64,000 bases of DNA from Flavobacterium hungaricum (GCF_015182285.1 NZ_PRDM01000006.1:62001-126000); one strand, 5' to 3'. Positions 9,249-17,548 are shown, counted from the first letter of the stretch. Made by a program: numbers and translations. The notes: a model not told the origin generated them from the sequence alone.

Positions 9249-9935
9249 ATGAAAAAACTGTTATTTCTTTTTGTACTTGTGCCGGCATTCTGCTGGGCAC
9301 AATCTAATTTTGAAAAAGCAGAAAAATTATTCCATTCCAAAAAGTATACTGAAGCCCAAGTTATTTTTGAATCTATATTGAAAACAAAACCTTCAGATGT
9401 CAAGACCTTAGATTATTTGGGAGAAATTGCGGGTCATAAAAAATCTTGGGTAGAAGGTGCTTCTTATTTCAAAAAACTCACAGAATTAAAACCTAACAAT
9501 GCCGATTATTTTTTTAAATATGGAGGATGTCTGGCCATGCATTCGCAAGAAGTAAATAAGTTAAAAGCTTTCGGAATGGTTGGCGATATGAAAGCTGCAT
9601 TTGAAAAAGCAATTGAACTCAATTCAAAACATGTGCAGGCAAGATGGGCATTGATAGAAATTTATCTGCAATTACCAGGAATTTTGGGTGGAAGCGAATC
9701 TAAAGCCGTTTCATATTCTAACGAATTGGCACAGTTTTCTCCAGTTGACGGTTATTTGTCTAAAGGTAGAATCGAAGAATATTTTAAAAGATATAATCTT
9801 GCCGAAAAAAATTATATGAAAGCACATGAAATTGGCAATTCAAAAGTGACATTTCAAAAATTATATAATTTATATTTGAACAAATTAAAGGAGCCTAAAA
9901 AGGCGCAGGAATTGAAACGAAAATTTGAAGCTTAA
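9249..9935 (+). CDS. secreted tetratricopeptide repeat protein
   Basis: A 228-residue protein with a clear signal peptide (about 1-18, ending FCWAQ) followed by helix-turn-helix repeats with TPR-like spacing: FEKAEKLFHSKKYTEAQ, then repeats around residues 55-75, 110-140 and 160-215 (for example YNLAEKNYMKAHEIG). TPR proteins are protein-binding scaffolds, and this one should act in the periplasm. It is divergent from the macroglobulin gene, so co-regulation is possible but nothing shows it. The partner is unknown. Confidence 0.75.
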   Translation: MKKLLFLFVLVPAFCWAQSNFEKAEKLFHSKKYTEAQVIFESILKTKPSDVKTLDYLGEIAGHKKSWVEGASYFKKLTELKPNNADYFFKYGGCLAMHSQEVNKLKAFGMVGDMKAAFEKAIELNSKHVQARWALIEIYLQLPGILGGSESKAVSYSNELAQFSPVDGYLSKGRIEEYFKRYNLAEKNYMKAHEIGNSKVTFQKLYNLYLNKLKEPKKAQELKRKFEA

Positions 9936-9951
9936 ATAAAATCTCAAAAGA

Positions 9952-9977
9952 CAAATTCTAGTAATTTTTGGAATTTG
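9952..9977. repeat. small inverted repeat between the TPR gene and the Mur ligase gene
   Basis: CAAATTC at 9952-9958 pairs with GAATTTG at 9971-9977. A further near-copy (TTGGAATTT) follows at 9990-9998. There is no T-run, so termination is doubtful. It looks like the AT-rich dyads common between flavobacterial genes. Confidence 0.35.
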
Positions 9978-10003
9978 AAATTTAAAAAATTGGAATTTAT
10001 AAA

Positions 10004-11359
10004 ATGAAAACACATTTCATTGCCATTGGCGGAAGCGCGATGCACAATCTTGCATTAGCTTTACATAATAAAGGGTATCAAGTTACAGGAAGTGACGACG
10101 CGATTTTTGAACCATCTAAATCTCGTTTGGAGAAAAAAGGAATTCTTCCTGCAGAAATGGGCTGGTTTCCCGAGAAAATTACAGCAGATATAGACGCCGT
10201 AATTCTCGGTATGCATGCTAAAGCAGATAATCCAGAATTGTTGAAAGCGCAAGAATTGGGTTTAAAAATCTATTCGTATCCAGAATTTTTATACGAACAG
10301 TCTAAAAATAAAACGCGTGTTGTTATCGGCGGTTCGCACGGTAAAACTACGATTACCTCAATGATTCTTCATGTTATGAATTATCATAATGTTGCAGTTG
10401 ATTATATGGTTGGTGCGCAATTAGAAGGTTTTGATACTATGGTGCACCTGACAGAAGAAAATGATTTTATGGTTCTGGAAGGCGATGAGTACTTGTCATC
10501 TCCGATAGACAGACGACCAAAATTTCATTTATACCAGCCCAATATTGCTTTGATTTCTGGAATTGCTTGGGATCATATTAATGTTTTTCCGACTTACGAA
10601 AATTACGTAGAGCAGTTTGAAATTTTTATTCAAATGATTACTAATGGTGGTATTTTGGTTTATAATGAAAATGATCCAGAAGTAAAACGCGTTTCTGAAG
10701 CAGCAACAAATCCGATTAGAAAATTACCTTACAGCACGCCAAATTACACTGTTAGTGATGGTGTAACACTTTTGGAAACTCCAGAAGGCGACATGCCGAT
10801 AGAAGTTTTTGGAGCTCACAACTTAAATAATCTTGCCGGAGCAAAATGGATCTGCCAGAATATGGGAGTTGATGAAGCCGAATTCTACGAAGCAATTGCG
10901 AGTTTTAAAGGAGCTTCAAAAAGATTAGAAAAAATTGCAGAAGGAAAAGGAAAAGTTGCTTACAAAGATTTTGCGCATTCTCCGAGCAAAGTAGCAGCAA
11001 CAACAAAAGCAGTAAAAGAACAATATCCGAACAGGACTTTGGTGGCTTGTTTAGAATTGCATACTTACAGCAGTTTGAACGCAGCGTTTTTAAAAGAATA
11101 CGAAGGCGCTTTAGACCATGCAGATGTTGCAGTAGTATTTTATTCTCCAGATGCTGTAAAAATCAAACAGCTTGACGAGGTTACTTACGATCAGATTGCT
11201 GCTGCTTTTAATCGTAAAGATTTGGTGATCTATACCAATCCAGCCGAATTCAAAGAATATCTTTTTAATTTAAATCTGGAGAATTCTGCTTTACTCTTAA
11301 TGAGCTCAGGAAATTACGGCGGTTTAAATTTTGATGAAGTAAAAGGTCTAGTTAATTAG
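10004..11359 (+). CDS. mpl: Mur ligase family protein, Mpl-like (UDP-MurNAc:tripeptide ligase)
   Basis: A 451-residue ATP-dependent peptide ligase of the MurC/Mpl type. The N-terminal nucleotide-binding fold starts HFIAIGGSAMHNLA and carries the TGSD motif at 28-31. The Mur ATP-binding loop GGSHGKTT is at 109-116, and the family motif DFAHSPSKV follows in the C-terminal half. Mpl recycles cell-wall tripeptide (L-Ala-D-Glu-meso-Dap) by joining it to UDP-MurNAc in the cytoplasm. The AMHNLA start and overall length favour Mpl over MurC, whose family usually begins IGIGGxGMSG, but the substrate is inferred. It is followed by a hairpin terminator and is not in an operon. Confidence 0.72.
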   Translation: MKTHFIAIGGSAMHNLALALHNKGYQVTGSDDAIFEPSKSRLEKKGILPAEMGWFPEKITADIDAVILGMHAKADNPELLKAQELGLKIYSYPEFLYEQSKNKTRVVIGGSHGKTTITSMILHVMNYHNVAVDYMVGAQLEGFDTMVHLTEENDFMVLEGDEYLSSPIDRRPKFHLYQPNIALISGIAWDHINVFPTYENYVEQFEIFIQMITNGGILVYNENDPEVKRVSEAATNPIRKLPYSTPNYTVSDGVTLLETPEGDMPIEVFGAHNLNNLAGAKWICQNMGVDEAEFYEAIASFKGASKRLEKIAEGKGKVAYKDFAHSPSKVAATTKAVKEQYPNRTLVACLELHTYSSLNAAFLKEYEGALDHADVAVVFYSPDAVKIKQLDEVTYDQIAAAFNRKDLVIYTNPAEFKEYLFNLNLENSALLLMSSGNYGGLNFDEVKGLVN

Positions 11360-11490
11360 GCAATTAGATAATTAGAAAGTTAGAAAGTGTCAATTGTGTT
11401 TTATGCAGTTGGCACTTTTTTTAGTAAAATTAATTATCTAATTGGCACATTCTCTAATTGACACATTCTCTAATTGCCTAATTGAATAAT
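11351..11490. repeat. intergenic cluster of TAATTG-type direct and inverted repeats
   Basis: The stretch holds CTAATTGGCACATT, CTAATTGACACATT and CTAATTGCCTAATTG as near-direct repeats at 11439-11484. The left side carries the inverse form AATTAGGCAATTAGATAATTAG at 11354-11375. Together they can fold as one long imperfect palindrome around the terminator hairpin at 11384-11418. It overlaps the last codons of the ligase gene. It resembles repetitive extragenic palindromes and encodes nothing. Confidence 0.55.
11384..11422 (+). terminator. hairpin terminator after the Mpl-like gene
   Basis: AAAGTGTCAA (11384-11393) pairs with TTGGCACTTT (11409-11418), with one G-U pair, and the stem runs into a T-tract to 11422. 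The position just downstream of the stop codon fits intrinsic termination. Confidence 0.65.
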
Positions 11491-11507
11491 TTACTTCCAT
11501 ATTTAAA

Positions 11508-11593
11508 ATGCCCTACGATCGTGTATTCAAAAAGACAATCCCTTTTGCGAACAGGAAATAAAAAGCAAAAGCAGGGGAGAGATTGGTAACCAT
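11508..11593. ncRNA. candidate structured RNA element
   Basis: This block is richer in GC and structure than its surroundings. CCCTTTTGC (11540-11548) pairs with GCAAAAG-CA-GGG (11565-11576) around a 16-base loop, leaving a two-base bulge. The minus strand also holds a 26-codon ORF (11593 down to 11513, starting MVTNLSPAFAF), but no promoter or ribosome site supports it. I cannot tell which strand is expressed. It could be a small RNA, a leader for radC on the plus strand, or a repeat. Confidence 0.3.
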
Positions 11594-11678
11594 TTCATTT
11601 TTAAACAGCTTGGTTTATAAAGATAACTAAATTTAAAAAAGGACTGTATTTTATGAAAGATTTTTCTTCTTTTTAATT

Positions 11679-11686
11679 TATATTCG
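11679..11686 (+). promoter_or_regulatory. possible -7 element for the radC operon
   Basis: TATATTCG, one mismatch from TAnnTTTG, lies 14 bases before the ATG at 11700. It is identical to the element before the S46 peptidase gene. No clear -33 box is present. Confidence 0.35.
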
Positions 11687-11699
11687 CTATTTAAATATT

Positions 11700-12395
11700 A
11701 TGATTATGAAAGGAGATCATTTCGCTATAAAAAATTGGTCTGATGATGATAAACCCCGCGAAAAATTAATGCTCAAAGGGAAAAACGCATTAAGTGACGC
11801 CGAATTGATTGCTATTTTAATTGGTTCGGGAAGCCGAAATGAATCTGCAGTAGATTTGAGCAAGAGAATCCTCAATAGTGTGGCTAATTTAAATGCTCTA
11901 GGGAAGATGACTATTTCGCAGTTAATTAATTTTAAAGGAATAGGTGAGGCTAAAGCAATTACTATTATTGCTGCTTTAGAATTGGGACGAAGACGCAGAG
12001 CCGAAGATTCTTTAGAACTCAAAAAAATTACTTCAAGCAAAATTGCCTTCGAAATGATGCAGCCCATTATTGGGGAATTGCCTCACGAAGAATTTTGGGT
12101 GCTTTTTCTTAATAATTCGAATAGTGTGATTTTGAAGTCACAATTGAGTAAAGGTGGTATTGGAGGAACGGTAGTTGATGTGAGGCTTGTTTTTAAACTA
12201 GCATTAGAAAATTTTGCTACAGGTTTGATATTGTGTCATAATCACCCTTCTGGAAATACAACTCCAAGCGAGGCCGATAAACAAATCACAAAAAAAATCC
12301 GGGAGGCGGGTGACCATTTAGATGTTAAAGTTTTGGACCATTTGATTATAACTGAATCAAAATATTATAGTTTTGTAGATGAAGGAATATTTTAA
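11700..12395 (+). CDS. radC: RadC family protein (JAB/MPN-like metalloprotein)
   Basis: A 231-residue protein with an N-terminal helix-hairpin-helix region (INFKGIGEAKAITI, about 77-90) that may contact DNA. The C-terminal RadC/JAB domain carries the metal-binding signature His180-x-His182-PSG and Asp193 (HNHPSGNTTPSEAD). All putative zinc ligands are present. Despite its name, a role of RadC in DNA repair is not established. It starts an apparent three-gene operon: yjjG begins four bases after its stop and the next gene follows two bases after yjjG. The ATG at 11706 is an alternative start; I kept the first one. Confidence 0.92.
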   Translation: MIMKGDHFAIKNWSDDDKPREKLMLKGKNALSDAELIAILIGSGSRNESAVDLSKRILNSVANLNALGKMTISQLINFKGIGEAKAITIIAALELGRRRRAEDSLELKKITSSKIAFEMMQPIIGELPHEEFWVLFLNNSNSVILKSQLSKGGIGGTVVDVRLVFKLALENFATGLILCHNHPSGNTTPSEADKQITKKIREAGDHLDVKVLDHLIITESKYYSFVDEGIF

Positions 12396-12398
12396 TGT

Positions 12399-13085
12399 AT
12401 GAATACCAATATAACCGACATCTTTTTTGATCTCGACCATACTCTGTGGGATTTTGATAAAAACTCAGAAATGGCTTTTGATCGAATTTTTAGAGAGAAG
12501 TATACAGAAATCCACACTCAGGATTTTATTAAACAGTACATTCCCATCAATCAGGAATGCTGGAGACTGTATCAGAACGATAAAATTACACATCAAGAAT
12601 TGCGATACAATCGTTTAAAGTTTTCTTTTGATGCTTTAAACTATGTAATTTCAGAAGAAAATATTTTCCAAATTGCAAATGATTATATTGATTTTTTGAC
12701 GGATAATAATTTTCTTTTTGATGGAGCAATTGAAGTTTTGGAATATTTAAAACCAAAGTATAAACTTCATATTATAACCAATGGTTTTGCAACAGTGCAG
12801 GATAAGAAAATTACAAATGCAGCGTTGGGAAGCTATTTTACCACCATTACAAATTCTGAATTAGCTGGTGTCAAAAAGCCAAATAGTATTATCTTTGATT
12901 ATGCTGTCAATTTGGCGAAAACTTCAAAAGAAAATAGTATCATGATTGGTGATGATCTTGATGCAGATATTAATGGAGCTTTGAATGCAGGTCTGGATGC
13001 CATTTTTTTTAATGATAAAAAGATCGAAATAACCGAAAATTTCAAACAAATAAACCATTTATTAGAACTCAAAAAATACTTATAA
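12399..13085 (+). CDS. yjjG: YjjG family noncanonical pyrimidine nucleotidase (HAD superfamily)
   Basis: A 228-residue cytoplasmic HAD phosphatase. Motif I is DLDHT with nucleophile Asp11 and Asp13, a helical cap follows, motif II is ITNG, motif III includes KKPNSIIFDYA, and motif IV is GDDLDADINGA. E. coli YjjG dephosphorylates damaged or noncanonical pyrimidine nucleotides, a house-cleaning role. Length and the N-terminal FFDLDHTLWDF string fit that subfamily. It lies three bases after radC and two bases before the next gene, so the three are probably co-transcribed. Confidence 0.85.
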   Translation: MNTNITDIFFDLDHTLWDFDKNSEMAFDRIFREKYTEIHTQDFIKQYIPINQECWRLYQNDKITHQELRYNRLKFSFDALNYVISEENIFQIANDYIDFLTDNNFLFDGAIEVLEYLKPKYKLHIITNGFATVQDKKITNAALGSYFTTITNSELAGVKKPNSIIFDYAVNLAKTSKENSIMIGDDLDADINGALNAGLDAIFFNDKKIEITENFKQINHLLELKKYL

Positions 13086-13087
13086 CT

Positions 13088-13840
13088 ATGAAAATTAAAT
13101 TTTTACTGACTGCACTTCTTTGTTCAGTTATCGGATTTGCACAGTCTGTTAATGATTATAAAGCAGTTATTATTCCATTAAAATACGACTTTATAAAAAA
13201 AGAAAACGAGTATCGTCTGGCAACACTTACGAAATCAAATTTAACAAAAGCTGGTTTTACAGCTTTTTACACAACAGAAGAGCTTCCTGCTGGTTATAAC
13301 GACAGATGCGGTCTTTTGTACATTGATGTAAAAAAAGATAATGCATTTTTGGTTACAAAATTATTTGTACAGCTTAAAGACTGTTTTGGCAGAGTAGTTT
13401 ATACATCAGAAGTTGGTAAAAGCCGTGAGAAAGATTATGAAGTAGCTTACAGAGAAGCATTAGAAAATGCTTTTACATCTGTTATTGCTTTAAAATACAA
13501 ATACAGCGGTAATGCACCTGTAACGCCTGCTCAAGCAGTAACAGCAGCGACACTTCCTGCTGCAGCGTCAACAAGCGTTCAAACTTCAGTTGCACCAGCT
13601 CCAGTTGCAAATATGTCGGATCCAAATCTGCTTTATGCACAGCCAACAGAAAACGGATATCAATTAATTGATAAAACACCAAAAGTGGTTATAAAACTAT
13701 TAAAGACTTCGCGTCCAGATTCTTTTATAGCAATTAAAGACGGTATTCAAGGTTCATTAAATGCAAAAGACAATCAATGGTATTTTGAATATTATCAAAA
13801 TGATAAATTAGTTTCAGAGAAAGTTTCGGTTAAGTTTTAG
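13088..13840 (+). CDS. secreted protein of unknown function
   Basis: A 250-residue protein with a signal peptide (about 1-18, ending VIGFAQ). Residues 20-135 look like a compact alpha/beta domain (KAVIIPLKYDF, then LLYIDVKKDN). A linker rich in Ala, Pro, Thr and Val (about 140-178) leads to a C-terminal segment of about 70 residues (QLIDKTPKVVIKLLKTSRPDSF to KVSVKF). I do not recognise the family. It follows yjjG by two bases. Its stop codon lies in the first units of a tandem heptamer repeat, so the extreme C-terminus could vary between strains. Confidence 0.7.
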   Translation: MKIKFLLTALLCSVIGFAQSVNDYKAVIIPLKYDFIKKENEYRLATLTKSNLTKAGFTAFYTTEELPAGYNDRCGLLYIDVKKDNAFLVTKLFVQLKDCFGRVVYTSEVGKSREKDYEVAYREALENAFTSVIALKYKYSGNAPVTPAQAVTAATLPAAASTSVQTSVAPAPVANMSDPNLLYAQPTENGYQLIDKTPKVVIKLLKTSRPDSFIAIKDGIQGSLNAKDNQWYFEYYQNDKLVSEKVSVKF

Positions 13841-13872
13841 ATTTTAGATTTTAGATTTTAGATTTTAGATTA
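13834..13872. repeat. tandem ATTTTAG heptamer repeat
   Basis: GTTTTAG is followed by four exact ATTTTAG units and a partial fifth. The stop codon of the upstream gene is the TAG of the first unit. Every seven-base slip would shift the frame downstream of any gene reading through, but here the repeat is almost entirely after the stop. Confidence 0.85.
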
Positions 13873-13921
13873 AGATGTTTAAAACTCTCTTTCTAAAACA
13901 TCAAACAATAAATAGAAAGAC

Positions 13922-15199
13922 TTAATATCCATATTTATCTTTCCAGCGGTTCTTTAAAAATTCGCGGGTGCTGTTCTCTCTAGAATTGTTCCCCGGATTG
14001 TAAAGAACCGTTTCTTTTACAGCATCAGGAAGAAATTCCTGCTCTGCAAAATTATTGGCATAATCGTGAGAGTATTTGTATTCTTCGCCATAACCCAATT
14101 CCTTCATCAGCTTGGTTGGAGCATTTCTTAAATGAATCGGAACAGGAAGATCACCAGTTTGTTTTACCAATTGCTGTGCGTTTCCGATCGCAAGGTAAGA
14201 AGCATTGCTTTTTGGCGATGTTGCGAGGTAAATAGCGCATTGGCTTAAAATAATACGGCTTTCGGGATAACCAATTGTTGTTACCGCCTGAAAAGTATTA
14301 TTGGCCATAATTAAAGCCGTTGGATTGGCATTACCAATATCTTCGCTGGCTAAAATGAGCATTCTTCGGGCGATAAACTTTACATCTTCACCGCCTTCGA
14401 TCATTCTGGCAAGCCAATATACAGCACCATTAGGATCGCTCCCTCGAATAGATTTAATAAAAGCAGAAACAATGTCATAATGCTGTTCCCCTGTTTTGTC
14501 ATACAAAACCGTATTCTGTTGTACAAGTTCTAGAACTCTACTGTTTGTAATAACAATTTTGTCTCCCGCAGAAGCATTTACAACAAGTTCAAATATATTA
14601 AGCAGTTTGCGTCCATCACCGCCAGAAAGTCTCAAAAGAGCTTCAGTTTCTTTCAAAACAATGTCTTTAGAAGCCATGTAAGCATCTACTTTCATCGCAC
14701 GATGCAAGAGCGATTCTAAATCGTCTTTAGTAAATGCATTTAAAACATAAACCTGGCAGCGTGACAAAAGTGCGGGAATAACCTCAAAACTCGGATTTTC
14801 TGTTGTAGCACCTACCAGAGTAATCCACCCTTTTTCTACAGCAGCTAAAAGCGAGTCTTGCTGCGATTTACTAAATCGATGAATCTCATCAATAAATAAA
14901 ATCGGATTTTTGGCCGTAAATAGACCACCGCTTTGTTTTGCTTTATCAATTACATCGCGTATGTCTTTGACTCCAGAATTTATGGCGCTTAAAACATAAA
15001 ATGGCCGTTTGGATTCTTGAGCGATAATCTGTGCAAGAGTAGTTTTTCCAGTCCCTGGAGGTCCCCAGAATATAAGTGAAGGAATAATTCCTTTTGAAAT
15101 TTGCTGCGTTAAAGAGCCATTTGGTCCGACCAAATGATGCTGGCTGACATAATCTTCTAGTTTTTGTGGGCGAATTCGCTCGGCTAAAGGTGCTTCCAT
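13922..15199 (-). CDS. rarA: replication-associated recombination protein A (RarA/MgsA AAA+ ATPase)
   Basis: A 425-residue AAA+ ATPase related to clamp loaders that acts at stalled replication forks. Walker A is GPPGTGKT at 46-53 and Walker B is [10 protein letters not shown] with D104 and E105. A sensor region ([20 protein letters not shown]) and the MgsA C-terminal domain follow ([13 protein letters not shown], then [11 protein letters not shown]). The family is about 425-450 residues, so it is complete. Start at ATG 15199, with typical N-terminal PLAERIRPQ. It is convergent with the unknown gene ending at 13840. Confidence 0.95.
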   Translation of the reverse strand: MEAPLAERIRPQKLEDYVSQHHLVGPNGSLTQQISKGIIPSLIFWGPPGTGKTTLAQIIAQESKRPFYVLSAINSGVKDIRDVIDKAKQSGGLFTAKNPILFIDEIHRFSKSQQDSLLAAVEKGWITLVGATTENPSFEVIPALLSRCQVYVLNAFTKDDLESLLHRAMKVDAYMASKDIVLKETEALLRLSGGDGRKLLNIFELVVNASAGDKIVITNSRVLELVQQNTVLYDKTGEQHYDIVSAFIKSIRGSDPNGAVYWLARMIEGGEDVKFIARRMLILASEDIGNANPTALIMANNTFQAVTTIGYPESRIILSQCAIYLATSPKSNASYLAIGNAQQLVKQTGDLPVPIHLRNAPTKLMKELGYGEEYKYSHDYANNFAEQEFLPDAVKETVLYNPGNNSRENSTREFLKNRWKDKYGY

Positions 15200-15266
15200 T
15201 TTGTAAAATTACTACTTCAATTTTAATTTTCAGTTTTTTTAGGAGCTTAATCCAGCTATCCGCTTG

Positions 15267-15312
15267 TATCTTTTTCTTATCTCGTTAAAAAAACGAGATA
15301 AGAAAAAGGATA
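15267..15312. repeat. long palindromic element upstream of the rhomboid gene
   Basis: TTTTTCTTATCTCGTT (15271-15286) pairs perfectly with 15292-15307 across a 5-base A loop; the stem extends to 15267 and 15312 with one bulge. It is flanked by TCCGCTTGTATC and GATACCGCTTCTATC. It lies between divergent genes, so termination is not its obvious job. It resembles interspersed palindromes I associate with Flavobacterium. Confidence 0.6.
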
Positions 15313-15416
15313 CCGCTTCTATCTGGGCTAAAAAAGACACTGCTATGACAAAATATCAGTAAATTAGTTTTGGATAGTTTTTTGATTTAAAGTTTTTTAA
15401 ATGTAAATAAAATACC

Positions 15417-16178
15417 ATGAATGACAGCCAGTTTAAGTTTTCGAATGCCGTTATTGGACTTCCGGGCCTTTTTGTTTTATTTCTTTGGATTATTTACTGG
15501 CTTCAAATAAGATTTGACTTCGATTTTTATCAACACGGAATATATCCCAGAAACCTGGAAGGCTTACAAGGTGTTGTATTTAGCCCTTTTATTCACGAAA
15601 ATCTGGATCATCTTTATAATAATTCAATTCCGCTTTTAATTTTACTTGCAGCGCTTCAATATTTTTATCCCAAACAAACATTGGGTGTTGTAATTTACGG
15701 CATATTGTTTTCGGGTTTAATTACGTGGATTATCGGTCGTTCGAATTTTCATATAGGAGCAAGCGGATTGATCTATGTTTTGGTTAGTTTTATTTTTTTT
15801 AAAGGACTACAGACAAAGTATTACCGTTTGGTAGCATTATCACTTTCTGTGATTCTTTTGTACGGAGGGATGATTTGGTATGTTTTTCCAGATGTTGATC
15901 AATCTATTTCTTGGGAAGGTCATCTAGCAGGCCTTATCGCTGGTTTTGGATTAACATTAGGATATAAAACCCCAGAATATACTAAACCAATAATTTACGA
16001 TTGGCAGCGCCCTGATTTTGATCCGGAAAATGATCCTTTCATGAAACATTTTGATGAAAAAGGTAACTTTGTGCCAAAACCAGCTCCTGAAGAATTGAGT
16101 TTAGAACAGCATTATTTTATATCTAATTTTCCAGTTAATTACATCGTTAGCAAAACAGAAAAAGAGGAAGAAAATTAA
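15417..16178 (+). CDS. rhomboid family intramembrane serine protease
   Basis: A 253-residue inner-membrane protein with about six transmembrane segments between residues 12 and 184. The catalytic Ser117 is in GASG and the catalytic His169 in WEGHLAG. HENLDHLYNNS (60-70) supplies the conserved His and Asn of the oxyanion side. Rhomboids cut transmembrane segments of other proteins. The C-terminal 65 residues are soluble, acidic and Pro-rich, and presumably cytoplasmic. Its substrate cannot be read from context. The gene stands alone behind a palindromic element. Confidence 0.9.
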   Translation: MNDSQFKFSNAVIGLPGLFVLFLWIIYWLQIRFDFDFYQHGIYPRNLEGLQGVVFSPFIHENLDHLYNNSIPLLILLAALQYFYPKQTLGVVIYGILFSGLITWIIGRSNFHIGASGLIYVLVSFIFFKGLQTKYYRLVALSLSVILLYGGMIWYVFPDVDQSISWEGHLAGLIAGFGLTLGYKTPEYTKPIIYDWQRPDFDPENDPFMKHFDEKGNFVPKPAPEELSLEQHYFISNFPVNYIVSKTEKEEEN

Positions 16179-16204
16179 TGAAAGGTTTTTTAAAGTAAAT
16201 TAAG

Positions 16205-16212
16205 TAATTTTG
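16205..16212 (+). promoter_or_regulatory. -7 element for the small secreted protein gene at 16241
   Basis: TAATTTTG matches TAnnTTTG and lies 28 bases before the ATG. No TTG box stands at the right distance. Confidence 0.4.
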
Positions 16213-16240
16213 TTAAGAACTACTTTTAAATTTACGTACA

Positions 16241-16744
16241 ATGAAGAAAATCAGATTTTTAGTTTTATTTGGTTTTGTTTTTTTGAGCTTTGACTTAGCA
16301 GCGCAATGTGAAATTAAAAACAAAGTTCAAGCTGACGGAAGTATGGCTTATTTTTTTGAGCCAAAGGTTTTTTACACGACTGCATCAAAATCCTTAAAAA
16401 TTAATATTGTTACAGACAAAGAACATTATTTTATAGCTCTTCTGCCCACACCATTCCCAGAAAAAAAAGAAGGCAAGAAGATAAAAGATGATTTGATAAT
16501 GCATTTGGCTAACAATAAAACCTACAAATTAACACATTACGATACTCAATATAGGGATAATGATTCGATCATGCAGGTTTTGTATTTGATGGATGCTAAT
16601 GATGTTGCTGATTTTTCAAACTACGAAGCTGTAACTGCCGAAATTAATATGCAGGGTACAGAATTTATTCGGGCTTATAATTTTAAACTTCATAAAGGAG
16701 CCATCATGAAACAGCTGCAATGTTTTCTTAAGAAAGAAGATTAA
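16241..16744 (+). CDS. small secreted protein of unknown function
   Basis: A 167-residue protein with a signal peptide (about 1-21, ending DLAAQ). The mature part looks like a single beta-rich domain (SLKINIVTDKEHYFIALLP, then YEAVTAEINMQ). It has two Cys, one right after the signal peptide and one near the end (QLQCFLKKED). I recognise no family. Its stop codon directly abuts the stop of the leftward DUF2490 gene, with no base between. Confidence 0.65.
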   Translation: MKKIRFLVLFGFVFLSFDLAAQCEIKNKVQADGSMAYFFEPKVFYTTASKSLKINIVTDKEHYFIALLPTPFPEKKEGKKIKDDLIMHLANNKTYKLTHYDTQYRDNDSIMQVLYLMDANDVADFSNYEAVTAEINMQGTEFIRAYNFKLHKGAIMKQLQCFLKKED

Positions 16745-17548
16745 CTATTCTGTATCTGAAGGATTGGAATGTTCTTGTTCGTTTCTTCTTTTCTGAATGT
16801 TTTTTAGAAGATTATTAAACGTGACAGTAAGAGATGCTGCGTTTGTAATTTGATTGCCTTTATTTCTTGGGAGATATTCATTGCAATAACTTATTTCTAC
16901 CTGAAAATCATCTGTAAACAAATAACCAGCTCCAATGTTTAGCCGATTTCTATCAAAGAAACTTTCTTCCGTTACTTTTGTGCCCGATTTTAAATAGATT
17001 TCGTCAGAAGCAACCGCATATACTACGCCGGCGCGAAGTACTTTACTATTTATCGGTTTTAGATATTTTAGCTGCTGACGGTACCTCAAAACATTTTCGT
17101 AATCTTCATCCTGATTTCTCATGTGTCGAAACTCGGTTCTCATTCTGGTACTCAAAGTATAACCTGTCTTGTGAAAATAGTAAATTCCCTGAAGAGCAAA
17201 ACGCCACTCAGGAGATTCAAATTGGCCGATTTCAGGAACATCTTTGTTACTGTAATAGGCAAGAAAAGATGATATTTTCCATCTGGGATTTAGATAATAA
17301 TGTCCCCAGCCGCGAATAGATCTTTGAATAGTATTTTCAAATAAATTTGAAGAAGATTCGGTACTGCTGTGAGCTGTAGCAATATTAAGTTCTGCAGACC
17401 ATTTTTCGCTGATAGTTCTGTTGAATTGGAGTTCATTCCAGAATTGATTGTATGTTGTGTGTTGTCCGAAGCTTTTATAAGGAGAAAAAGCAACAGACAA
17501 ACAACATAGTAATTTAACCAGCGATATTGAATTAGATTTTGAAAGCAT
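16745..17548 (-). CDS. DUF2490 domain-containing protein
   Basis: A 267-residue exported protein with a signal peptide (about 1-28, ending KSFGQ). The rest consists of alternating amphipathic beta strands rich in aromatic residues and Arg (WSAELNIATAHSS, GWGHYYLNPRWKISS, YTLSTRMRTEFRH), like a small outer-membrane beta-barrel. This pattern matches DUF2490, whose members are thought to be outer-membrane proteins of unknown role. A charged C-terminal tail (KRRNEQEHSNPSDTE) follows the last strand. It shares direction with rlmB 55 bases upstream. Confidence 0.75.
   Translation of the reverse strand: MLSKSNSISLVKLLCCLSVAFSPYKSFGQHTTYNQFWNELQFNRTISEKWSAELNIATAHSSTESSSNLFENTIQRSIRGWGHYYLNPRWKISSFLAYYSNKDVPEIGQFESPEWRFALQGIYYFHKTGYTLSTRMRTEFRHMRNQDEDYENVLRYRQQLKYLKPINSKVLRAGVVYAVASDEIYLKSGTKVTEESFFDRNRLNIGAGYLFTDDFQVEISYCNEYLPRNKGNQITNAASLTVTFNNLLKNIQKRRNEQEHSNPSDTE

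Noticed and set aside
11717-12067. 116-codon ORF on the minus strand
   Set aside because: It is antisense to radC, has no promoter or start context, and its composition mirrors the real gene.
13834-13872. Possible CRISPR-like array
   Set aside because: The units are seven bases with no spacers, so it is a simple tandem repeat.
13874-13902. GATGTTT/AAACATC inverted repeat as terminator between convergent genes
   Set aside because: The stem is only seven pairs with a long loop and no T-run on either strand; too weak to list.
16978-17319. 113-codon plus-strand ORF
   Set aside because: It lies inside the DUF2490 gene, which has a signal peptide and family-like beta strands; the opposite frame shows no recognisable features.
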